In this document: piece after piece, positions 7,494 through 13,940 of the stretch
Layout of the letters: every line of letters starts with the position of its first letter
Numbering within the stretch: position 1 is the first letter of the stretch
NCBI GenBank assembly: GCA_031257715.1
Contig: JAIROE010000312.1
Location: forward strand, 1-14,851
From: Treponema sp.
GTDB taxonomy: Bacteria > Spirochaetota > Spirochaetia > Treponematales > Breznakiellaceae
DNA length: 14,851 bases
Direction: 5' to 3'
The notes under the pieces: generated by a model
Databases searched by the model: none
What the model saw: only the letters and a program-made list of their open reading frames with translations
What the model was told of the DNA's origin: nothing
Position numbers and translations under genes: made by a program

Positions 7494-8438
7494 TTATTCA
7501 AGCACCCTTACAGGGTCCCCGTCGCTCAGAAAATTCTGCCCCTCCGTCACCACAAGCTCCCCTTCCTCAAGACCTTCAAGAATTTCGACGTATTCCTCGT
7601 TTTCGATTCCCGGCGTTATGGCCCGCCTCAGGGCGGTGTTATTGCCGCTTACAACAAACACAAACCATGAACCATAGGTATTGATGACGGCGAAACGGGG
7701 AATGACGGGAACATTCTCCCTGGTTCCGGTAACAAGGCTCACCGTGGCGAACATCCCCGCCCTGATGCGGCCATCGGGACTGCCGGAAAAACGCAGCCTG
7801 ATCTTGAGGGTACGGCTTGCGGGATCGAGCACAGGGCTCACCTCCTCCACCAGGGCGGGAAAATATTCACCGGGAAGGGCCTCAAGGCTCACCCGCGCAG
7901 CAAGCCCCGGATGCACGGCGGAAACAAAACGTTCGGGAACAAAAGTTTCGACAAGGAGCCCTGAAAGATTTCCCACCACATACACCACCGAGGAAGTCCC
8001 GACGGTATCCCCCGGACTGTACGGAGCCTTGAGGACGGTGCCCGAAACGGTAGATATGACGGAGCCCGGCGAATACACCTCGCCGGGGCGGGACGGGTCG
8101 ACTATGGCCATCACGTCTCCCCGGTTCACCTGATCTCCCACGCCGAAACGCGCCTCGGTAAGCTTGCCTGGCATGGCCGGATATATGGACACCTGATTCC
8201 GCGCGATCACGTCCCCGTTTATCATTACCACGGTCTCTATGGTTCCGGGCCTTACCGGGGCGACCCGCACCGCGGTAAGGCTGCGGACCCCGCTTCCCTC
8301 TCCCCGGTCTTGGGGCCGTCCCGCCTGAACCTCTTTACGGGCGCCTCTGAAAAGGGTCAAGCCCGAAAGCAGAAGGAAAACCAGGGCAAGGATGATCAGC
8401 ACAGGCGTCAATGCGTTTTTTTTCTTTCCGGTATCCAC
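7494..8438 (-). CDS. RND periplasmic adaptor (membrane-fusion protein), hairpin-less
   Basis: About 314 residues from a GTG start. A short basic N-terminus precedes one membrane anchor (residues ~12-30); there is no lipobox Cys. The two halves of the lipoyl-like domain are at ~80-113 (G-D-V-I-A-R-N-Q-V-S-I-Y-P and V-G-D-Q-V-N-R-G-D) and ~129-160 (V-S-G-T-V-L-K-A-P). Only about 15 residues join them, so the long alpha-helical hairpin that meets TolC in AcrA-type adaptors is missing. Beta-barrel and membrane-proximal domains follow. The GTG at 8438 has a GGGGGG run 6 nt upstream. An in-frame ATG at 8495 starts 5 nt after the previous stop and would add 19 residues before the anchor; it remains possible. 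The stop codon directly touches the RND start. Confidence 0.9.
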   Translation of the reverse strand: MDTGKKKNALTPVLIILALVFLLLSGLTLFRGARKEVQAGRPQDRGEGSGVRSLTAVRVAPVRPGTIETVVMINGDVIARNQVSIYPAMPGKLTEARFGVGDQVNRGDVMAIVDPSRPGEVYSPGSVISTVSGTVLKAPYSPGDTVGTSSVVYVVGNLSGLLVETFVPERFVSAVHPGLAARVSLEALPGEYFPALVEEVSPVLDPASRTLKIRLRFSGSPDGRIRAGMFATVSLVTGTRENVPVIPRFAVINTYGSWFVFVVSGNNTALRRAITPGIENEEYVEILEGLEEGELVVTEGQNFLSDGDPVRVLE

Positions 8439-8500
8439 CGTCCACCCCCCGTTTTCTTCTGCCGGACAACGCCAATTGTACAGGAAAATGAGCATTTCCG

Positions 8501-9319
8501 CTATTGGAAATCCAGCGTCCCCTGTACCGCGCCTTTTTCCGCTTCCCCGTTTTCGGGCGCGTCAAATTCGGTAAGGTATTTCCGGTAGCGGACCGGCAAA
8601 AACTGCCGCTGGAGTTCCGCGTTGTTCCGTCCGTCATTGTTGATTGAACGGTGGTAGAGCCGCCAGAGGCCGGCATAGGGATCAGGGCCGCCTCCCCGGC
8701 AGGCCCATTCGCCGGCCGTAACGAAACATGGCTCGCCGTCCTTGCACAGAAGAACGGCGCGGCGTTTTTCATCAATGACGGCCCAGTTTTCCCCTCCAAA
8801 ACGGAGGCCGAAGTGCCCGGCAAGTCCGGGAAGAACGTGATGATCCGGCGCGCAGCGGGCGGCGTACACCGTATCGCGCCCGGAGGAACCGCCGCCCTCC
8901 TGGCAAAGGGAAACAGGGCTAAAGCGGAGCAGGCCCATAAGGCGATCTATTTCACGCGCGGCCTTATACGAAGCTTCGAGAACGGCGCTCACACCGGAAT
9001 CGCCCCGGTCCGGAGGGACTTCTCCCGATTCAATGGCCCTTACGCCGAAACGGATCATTTCGGCCTCGACAGGCAGTTCGCTCATCCAGGCCGAGAGGAA
9101 ATCCCCATAAGCCTGAGGCGCAATAGCGCAGAGATCCCGCGCCGCGCCCGGAAGCAGGGCGGGTTCCGGCAAAAGGCCCCGCTCAAACGCTTCTTCCCCG
9201 CGGAGACGCCGGAATGCAAGGACGCGGTTTTTCGTTTCCGTTTCGGACATTCCCCGTGCGGCGTCGTCAAGGATGTCAAAAAGCGCTTCCAGTGAACGGT
9301 CGAAGGGGGGCTTTTTCAT
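8501..9319 (-). CDS. DUF4130 protein, partner of DNA-repair-type radical SAM enzyme
   Basis: A 272-residue soluble protein matching the family annotated as probable DNA metabolism protein (DUF4130, TIGR03915). Visible signatures are A-P-D-H-H-V-L-P-G-L-A-G-H-F (157-170), W-A-V-I-D-E-K-R (179-186) and a C-terminal block running from L-W-R-L-Y-H-R-S-I through Q-R-Q-F-L-P-V-R-Y-R-K-Y-L-T-E-F (219-252). In other bacteria this family is almost always encoded beside the HhH radical SAM protein found here upstream, and sometimes carries a uracil-DNA-glycosylase-like domain; none is present in this copy. The biochemical activity is not established. The ATG at 9319 follows the upstream TAG by 2 nt and has a poor ribosome site, so translation is probably coupled. 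Confidence 0.85.
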   Translation of the reverse strand: MKKPPFDRSLEALFDILDDAARGMSETETKNRVLAFRRLRGEEAFERGLLPEPALLPGAARDLCAIAPQAYGDFLSAWMSELPVEAEMIRFGVRAIESGEVPPDRGDSGVSAVLEASYKAAREIDRLMGLLRFSPVSLCQEGGGSSGRDTVYAARCAPDHHVLPGLAGHFGLRFGGENWAVIDEKRRAVLLCKDGEPCFVTAGEWACRGGGPDPYAGLWRLYHRSINNDGRNNAELQRQFLPVRYRKYLTEFDAPENGEAEKGAVQGTLDFQ

Positions 9320-9321
9320 GG

Positions 9322-10629
9322 CTAAAACTCAAAGAGCGGCAGCTGCAGGCTGTCTTCTCCGTCGGAAAGGAGGCGGCGCAGGCGCCGGGGATCTTCGGGC
9401 CTGTCGATGAAGGCGCCGGCACAGGTAATGAAGTAACGGGCCCTTTTGAGGACGACACCCATACGCCGCAGGATGTCAAAAGTCGGGGAACGGGAACGGC
9501 GCGTTTCCAGAATACGGCGGGCGGTCTTTGCCCCTATGCCGGGGACCCGGAGAAGGGCCTCATAATCGGCGCGGTTAATTTCAACAGGAAAGAATTCCAG
9601 ATGCCGCAGGGCCCAGGAAGTTTTGGGGTCCAGACGGGGATCGAGGAAGGGGGAGGATTCATCCAGAATTTCACCGGCGGTAAAATGGTAGAAACGAAGA
9701 AGCCAGTCGGCCTGATAGAGGCGGTGTTCCCTGGTCAAAAGGCGGCGCGGAGGAGCCCCCCGGTCCATGACTTCGGGCGGACCGGACATGGCAGGCAGGC
9801 GGGAATCGGGAATGCCCCGGCCCGGCGTTCCCACGGGAATAAAGGCCGAATAGTACACGCGGCGGAGCAAAAATTTCCTGTAGAGGGCGCTTGAAAGGTT
9901 GATGATCTGCCGGTCGTCTTCCGCGCTTGCCCCAACGATAAGCTGGGTGCTCTGTCCCGCCGGGGCAAAGGCCGGGGCGGAACGGATGCGCTTCCTGTCC
10001 TCCTCAAACTGGCTCCGCAGCGCGGAAAAATCCCCCATCGCCCCAAGTATTATCTTGCCGGATTTCTGGGGCGCAAGGTTTTGCAGGCTCTTTTCGGTTG
10101 GAAGCTCGATGTTGGCGCTGAGCCTGTCCGCCCAGAGGCCGGCCTCGCGTATCATTTTTTCCCCCGCGCCGGGGATGATCTTGAGGTGTATGTAGCCGCC
10201 GTAGCCGGATTCGGTACGGAGGGTCCGGGCGACTTCTATCAGTTTTTCCATGACGATGTCGCTGTCCGAAAAGATCCCCGATGAAAGAAAAAGCCCTTCG
10301 ATGTAATTCCGCCTGTAAAAGGCGCAGGTAAGATCCACCAGTTCCCGGACGGTAAAAGAAACGCGCCTGACATCGGCGGAAGCGCGGTTCACGCAGTAGG
10401 CGCAGTCAAAACGGCAGACATTGGAGAACAACACCTTGAGGAGGCTGACGCAGCGGCCGTCTTCGGTCCAGCTGTGGCACACGCCGGCAGGCACACAGAC
10501 GCCCATGCCCTTCGCCCCCGAAACGCCCCCCGCGCTTCCTCCCGAGCCGGAAGACGCGCATGAGGCGTCATACTTTGCCGCGCCGGCAAGGACGGCGATT
10601 TTTTCCTCTATATCCGGCAAACCCGCCAT
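9322..10629 (-). CDS. Radical SAM protein, putative DNA modification/repair type, with HhH tail
   Basis: A 435-residue protein. The radical SAM cluster motif is C72-R-F-D-C76-A-Y-C79. Before it lie the family hallmarks K-Y-D-A-S-C (residues 19-24) and V-C-H-S-W-T-E-D-G-R-C (50-60). A helix-hairpin-helix DNA-binding element (R-V-P-G-I-G-A-K-T-A-R-R-I) follows at about 360-375. This combination matches TIGR03916, called putative DNA modification/repair radical SAM protein; a reaction has not been assigned. The ATG at 10629 is chosen for its AAGGAG site about 6 nt upstream and because the promoter at 10646-10674 lies just outside; a longer in-frame start at 10731 would run through the promoter and hairpins. 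A Gly/Ser-rich insert at about 26-42 breaks the usual spacing near the N-terminus. First gene of the five-gene operon. Confidence 0.92.
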   Translation of the reverse strand: MAGLPDIEEKIAVLAGAAKYDASCASSGSGGSAGGVSGAKGMGVCVPAGVCHSWTEDGRCVSLLKVLFSNVCRFDCAYCVNRASADVRRVSFTVRELVDLTCAFYRRNYIEGLFLSSGIFSDSDIVMEKLIEVARTLRTESGYGGYIHLKIIPGAGEKMIREAGLWADRLSANIELPTEKSLQNLAPQKSGKIILGAMGDFSALRSQFEEDRKRIRSAPAFAPAGQSTQLIVGASAEDDRQIINLSSALYRKFLLRRVYYSAFIPVGTPGRGIPDSRLPAMSGPPEVMDRGAPPRRLLTREHRLYQADWLLRFYHFTAGEILDESSPFLDPRLDPKTSWALRHLEFFPVEINRADYEALLRVPGIGAKTARRILETRRSRSPTFDILRRMGVVLKRARYFITCAGAFIDRPEDPRRLRRLLSDGEDSLQLPLFEF

Positions 10630-10645
10630 GATTGCTCCTTCGTAT

Positions 10646-10674
10646 ACTATACATCTGTATAGATAAAAAGGCAA
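10646..10674 (-). promoter_or_regulatory. Promoter of the radical SAM/RND operon
   Basis: Read on the minus strand, TTGCCT (10669-10674) and TATAGT (10646-10651) are 17 nt apart. Transcription would begin near 10639, giving a leader of only about 10 nt that consists mainly of the ribosome-binding site of the radical SAM gene. Confidence 0.62.
10647..10662. promoter_or_regulatory. 16-bp palindrome in the operon promoter, candidate operator
   Basis: CTATACATCTGTATAG is a perfect inverted repeat with 7-bp arms and a 2-bp centre. It overlaps the -10 box and fills part of the spacer of the promoter, the position expected for a repressor operator. The binding protein is unknown, and no regulator gene is adjacent. 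Confidence 0.5.
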
Positions 10675-10676
10675 GG

Positions 10677-10715
10677 GCCAAAGGGCTAAATGGTAAAACC
10701 GTTTAGCCCTTTGGC
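10677..10715 (-). terminator. Long hairpin, candidate terminator of the sugar-transport operon
   Basis: Arms 10677-10693 and 10699-10715 form a 17-bp stem with a single G-T pair and a five-base loop (TAAAA on the plus strand). On the minus strand a run of five T occurs 7 nt after the stem (10665-10669), looser than a classic terminator. That T run forms part of the next promoter. Confidence 0.5.
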
Positions 10716-10792
10716 TGGGGAGTTTCGGCAAGGCCGAAACTCCAGGGGCCGGACATAGCGCCTCGCCGTTTAGCTCTTTGGCCGGGGGGTTT
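10699..10792 (+). repeat. Two copies of a 27-bp direct repeat
   Basis: Copy 1 (10699-10725) and copy 2 (10766-10792) begin CCGTTTAGC and end in GTTT. They match at 24 of 27 positions. Copy 1 supplies the right arm of the long hairpin; copy 2 overlaps the stop codon of the TIM-barrel gene. Confidence 0.7.
10719..10743. repeat. Perfect 11-bp stem-loop
   Basis: GGAGTTTCGGC and GCCGAAACTCC are exact reverse complements separated by AAG. No T tract follows on either strand. It sits between the terminator-like hairpin and the end of the TIM-barrel gene and resembles a REP-type extragenic palindrome. Confidence 0.6.
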
Positions 10793-11633
10793 ACTTTATG
10801 ATGCTGGTTTTGCCCGGACTGCTTCTCCCTTCAAGATTGGGAAGGCGCCGTTCAAGGGCGGCCAGGGATATTTCAACATCCTCATGCACTTCATGTTCGG
10901 TGACGCATCCCACGGTGATCATGTCCTTTTCGCGGAGCACATTCCAGTTGAAGGTAAGGCCCACATAGGGAGTGGTCCTCCCCGCCCCCATGGGCTTGAT
11001 CGTCATGACCGGTTTTTTTGCCTCATGGATGATCCGTATCACCGACTCAATTTCAACCTGCATCATAAAGCCGGCGGTATTGAAGATCTGTATGTAGGTT
11101 TCCACGTCATATCCGTTGAGATCGGAATACTGAATGATCTCCGGCATGTGGGCGGAAAGCCCCGGTATGAGGCCGCATTCCCGTATCATGTCGGTGTAGT
11201 CAGGCAGCCTGTCAAGCGTTTTTTTATTTTTACTGACAAGCTGTTCACAGGAGGAATGGTGTATGAGGCAGAAAGTTGATCCTATTTCGGCACTTGTCTT
11301 GAACACCGCCCGCGCTTCTTTTCGCGCCTGTTCGGTGTCGTCCACGTTGATGATGGGAGTATCAATAAGGATAAGTTTCTTTCCAATTTTGTCCTGGACG
11401 CGTTTGATTTTGTCCAGACAGTCGGGAGCCGATGAAAAGGGCGCCATCCACGCATCTATTCCGTAACCCAGAAACGCGTTAATCACCAAAAGAGTCGCTT
11501 CCACCGTAGAATGATATTCCTTGATGAAAAGATCCGCCGCGTGCCCCGTATGGCTCCATCCGAATATCCAGTTTGAACCTATCAGCAATCTCGGCAGGGA
11601 AACCCCCGCCACCGTTGTTCTTGGAAATGCCAT
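10791..11633 (-). CDS. TIM-barrel protein of unknown function, aldo/keto-reductase-like C-terminus
   Basis: A 280-residue soluble protein starting M-A-F-P-R-T-T-V-A-G, with AAGGAG 6 nt upstream of the ATG. I cannot assign a firm family. The pattern of strands and helices suggests a TIM barrel. The opening V-S-L-P-R-L-L-I-G-S-N and the later segments A-H-M-P-E-I-I, K-P-V-M-T-I-K-P-M-G-A-G-R and V-G-C-V-T-E-H-E-V-H-E-D resemble aldo/keto reductases, but the Asp-Tyr-Lys-His tetrad is not evident. A sugar-phosphate isomerase or aldolase-like role is an alternative. It follows the sugar-binding protein gene after 74 nt in the same direction, so a role in metabolising the imported sugar is likely by context. 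An upstream in-frame extension to 11792 would overlap the binding-protein gene and is not needed. Confidence 0.75.
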   Translation of the reverse strand: MAFPRTTVAGVSLPRLLIGSNWIFGWSHTGHAADLFIKEYHSTVEATLLVINAFLGYGIDAWMAPFSSAPDCLDKIKRVQDKIGKKLILIDTPIINVDDTEQARKEARAVFKTSAEIGSTFCLIHHSSCEQLVSKNKKTLDRLPDYTDMIRECGLIPGLSAHMPEIIQYSDLNGYDVETYIQIFNTAGFMMQVEIESVIRIIHEAKKPVMTIKPMGAGRTTPYVGLTFNWNVLREKDMITVGCVTEHEVHEDVEISLAALERRLPNLEGRSSPGKTSIIK

Positions 11634-11658
11634 AAACCACTCCTTGAAATTCACGGCG

Positions 11659-11689
11659 CCGTCCGGAAAACAGCCTGCTTCCCGGACAG
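11659..11689 (-). promoter_or_regulatory. Intercistronic stem-loop after the binding-protein gene
   Basis: CTGTCCGGGAA and TTTCCGGACGG (minus strand) pair over 11 bp with two G-T pairs around a 9-base loop. No T tract follows. It lies between the solute-binding-protein gene and the TIM-barrel gene. As in many sugar operons it may protect the 3' end of the binding-protein mRNA and so raise its dose; this is inference. Confidence 0.45.
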
Positions 11690-11707
11690 CCCCGCGTTTT
11701 TTCCGTC

Positions 11708-13009
11708 TTATTTGCCCATAATGGCGTTGATCTTGGCCATACACTCGTCGATAGCCGCCTGAACGTTGCCTCCGGCCATAACCTGGGTGCACATGGTGTT
11801 CAGGGGACCGGAGGGGAAGGCGTCAATTTCGCTCCATTCCGGTATGGGCGGGTCGCCGACATTGGACCGTTTGGTCTGCTCGTCAAAAGTCTTGTAAAAA
11901 ATATCATTCTTGAAGTAGGGATCGTTCATTACGTCTATCCGGCTGTTTATCAGGCCCATTACCTTCATGGCCTCAAGCTGTACCTCTTTAGAGCAGAAAT
12001 ACTTCATCCAGGCTTTGGCCGCATCCGGATTCTTGCTGGTCTTGAATACGACTATTGGCTCCGCGAAGGCTATGGACGATGGCCCTGATCCGGTCTTGCA
12101 CGGCATGATGGCGGAACGGACATGGGGGGCGATCTGCGGCGCGTTGGCTTTGCAGGATGTATAAAAATCAGGAGATACGCCGAGCACAATGGCCGCTTTT
12201 CCTGCCTGGAATACCTGGCCGCTGTCATAGGAGGGATCGATTACGGATGTAGGCACAATCTTGTGGGTATATACAGCGTCGTACATAAACTTCAGGGATT
12301 CCCGGCCTGCGGGACTGTTAAAGGTCCACTGGGTAAAATTGTCGTTCATCAGTTTACCGCCATGACCTGCGAGCAGGGCAAACCATGTTTGATCAAAACG
12401 GGCATCACCAATATTAAAGAGGAAACCCGCCCGGTCTATGCTGCCGTCGGCATTGTAGGTGGTAAGTTTTTTCCCTGCCGCAATAAGCTCGTCATAGGTT
12501 TTCGGGAATTCCTTGATGCCGGCTTCGTCAAATATCTGCTGGTTGTAAGCGGCAACCCGAGTGTCACCTCTCCAGGGAAGGCCGTACCAGTGATCATTGA
12601 CATAACTTGCAAGGCGGGCTACCTCATAGACACCGCTTTCACCCGCTTCGGCGACCACATCATCGGCAATCATAGGGCCATACTTGTCACCTCCGATTTT
12701 GATCCACGAACTGAGGAAAAAAATATCCGCCACATCGGGCGCTTCGCCGCCGGTTGATGCAAGAGTATACTTGGTATGGGCCTGTCCCCAATCGACATAA
12801 GTAACATTTACGGTTATACCCGTATCGGCCTTAAACTTTTCAGTCAGCCCCCTGATGAAATTCTGCTGAGCCTGGGGATTGTCCCCGTACTGCTGCATCC
12901 AGAAATTGATACTACCGCCGCCGCCCTGCTGCCCGCCTCCGGCCAGCAAAGGCAATGCCAGCGCGGTTATCAGTACTAACGATACCAGAAACACTTTCGA
13001 TCTTTTCAT
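11708..13009 (-). CDS. Sugar ABC transporter solute-binding protein (family 1)
   Basis: A 433-residue extracytoplasmic binding protein. The N-terminal signal (M-K-R-S-K, then a hydrophobic core to L-P-L-L-A-G-G-G) is followed by a Gly/Gln-rich linker. No Cys is present at the cleavage zone, so it is not a classical lipoprotein; a retained anchor or signal peptidase I cleavage is possible. Family-1 features include I-N-F-W at the start of the fold, L-T-E-K-F-K-A-D-T-G-I-T-V, A-P-D-V-A-D-I-F and the Y-G-L-P-W-R-G-D segment in the ligand region. The ATG at 13009 has GGAGGA 7 nt upstream; an upstream in-frame ATG at 13048 has none. It lies 67 nt after the MalG-like gene, and that gap holds a GATAAT (13031-13036) that could be a weak internal promoter. 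The ligand is probably a mono- or oligosaccharide. Confidence 0.92.
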   Translation of the reverse strand: MKRSKVFLVSLVLITALALPLLAGGGQQGGGGSINFWMQQYGDNPQAQQNFIRGLTEKFKADTGITVNVTYVDWGQAHTKYTLASTGGEAPDVADIFFLSSWIKIGGDKYGPMIADDVVAEAGESGVYEVARLASYVNDHWYGLPWRGDTRVAAYNQQIFDEAGIKEFPKTYDELIAAGKKLTTYNADGSIDRAGFLFNIGDARFDQTWFALLAGHGGKLMNDNFTQWTFNSPAGRESLKFMYDAVYTHKIVPTSVIDPSYDSGQVFQAGKAAIVLGVSPDFYTSCKANAPQIAPHVRSAIMPCKTGSGPSSIAFAEPIVVFKTSKNPDAAKAWMKYFCSKEVQLEAMKVMGLINSRIDVMNDPYFKNDIFYKTFDEQTKRSNVGDPPIPEWSEIDAFPSGPLNTMCTQVMAGGNVQAAIDECMAKINAIMGK

Positions 13010-13076
13010 TTTATATTCCTCCAAACAAAAATTATCATCATCCGCCATACGGCAGAAGAATAACTCTTTCCTTCCC

Positions 13077-13925
13077 CTAACCTTTGACCGCCCCGGAAGT
13101 GAGCCCGCTGATGAGGTATTTCTGCAGGAAACAGAAGATCAGCATGGCCGGCAGGGTGGCAAGAACAGCGGTAGCCATGGTCATGGCTATGCGCACGTTC
13201 CCGCCATATTGTCCGATGTAATCGTAAATACCAACCGCTACGGTCTTGAGCATGTTGTTGGTCATCATGACGCTGGCCCACATAAACTCGTTCCACGAGA
13301 GGATAAAGGCGAAAATGGCTGTGGCGATGATCCCTGGAACAGCCAGGGGCACGGCGATGCGCAGGAATACACCCCAGCGTGTACAACCGTCGATGATGGC
13401 GCTTTCCTCAAGCTCCTTTGGAATAGCGGCGGTAAAGTAACTCCGCATCATCAGAGTGGAAAAGGGGATGCCCCAGATTGCGTAGGCAATAATAAGCCCT
13501 GCGTAGTTATTCGTAAGATGCAGGTTGAACATCATAAAATAGAAAGAAACAAAGGGAAGCATGCCGGGGATCAACTGGGAGAAAAGGATGGTGGCTATCA
13601 CCCCGTACTTGCCCCTGAACGAATATCGTGAAAGGCTGTAGGCTGCGGTAACCGAAAAAACAAGACACATGATAACTGTACAAAAAGAAACAAAAATTGA
13701 ATTGAGCATATACCGCAGCATGGGTATGGTATTCCACACATCACGGTAATTTCCAAAATCAAGATAATCCGGAATCCAGACCGTGGGGGACAGGGTCTGC
13801 TGATGGGGAGGCTTGAGGGAACTCAGGATCAGCCAGTAGTATGGGAACAGTACAAAGATCGCCACCACCGTCATAATTATATAATGGACAACCGAGGCAA
13901 AAACGGTTCTGGTTTGCTTTTTCAT
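13077..13925 (-). CDS. Sugar ABC transporter permease, MalG type
   Basis: A 282-residue integral membrane protein with six predicted helices, the usual size of CUT1-family MalG-like permeases. The EAA loop that contacts the ATPase reads E-E-S-A-I-I-D-G-C-T-R-W-G-V-F-L-R-I-A-V-P-L (about residues 190-211). The C-terminus ends L-T-S-G-A-V-K-G, typical for this group. The ATG at 13925 has a GGGAG site 6 nt upstream. The gene starts 15 nt after the MalF-like gene and is followed by the binding-protein gene, so the three work as one importer. No ATP-binding subunit is encoded in the window. Confidence 0.94.
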   Translation of the reverse strand: MKKQTRTVFASVVHYIIMTVVAIFVLFPYYWLILSSLKPPHQQTLSPTVWIPDYLDFGNYRDVWNTIPMLRYMLNSIFVSFCTVIMCLVFSVTAAYSLSRYSFRGKYGVIATILFSQLIPGMLPFVSFYFMMFNLHLTNNYAGLIIAYAIWGIPFSTLMMRSYFTAAIPKELEESAIIDGCTRWGVFLRIAVPLAVPGIIATAIFAFILSWNEFMWASVMMTNNMLKTVAVGIYDYIGQYGGNVRIAMTMATAVLATLPAMLIFCFLQKYLISGLTSGAVKG

Positions 13926-13940
13926 AACATACTCCCTGTT

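Noticed and set aside
6867..7670. A 267-codon plus-strand frame across the RND and adaptor genes
   Set aside because: It is antisense to two confident genes, has no ribosome site and shows no recognisable protein features.
10630..10731. N-terminal extension of the radical SAM protein to an upstream ATG
   Set aside because: It would be encoded by the promoter, the palindrome and the long hairpin, while the internal ATG at 10629 has a strong ribosome site.
11634..11792. N-terminal extension of the TIM-barrel protein
   Set aside because: It overlaps the end of the binding-protein gene, encodes basic low-complexity sequence and bypasses the well-placed AAGGAG before 11633.
13010..13076. Internal promoter before the binding-protein gene (GATAAT at 13031-13036)
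   Set aside because: The -10 match is good, but no acceptable -35 lies 16-18 nt upstream, so it is mentioned only as a possibility in the gene entry.
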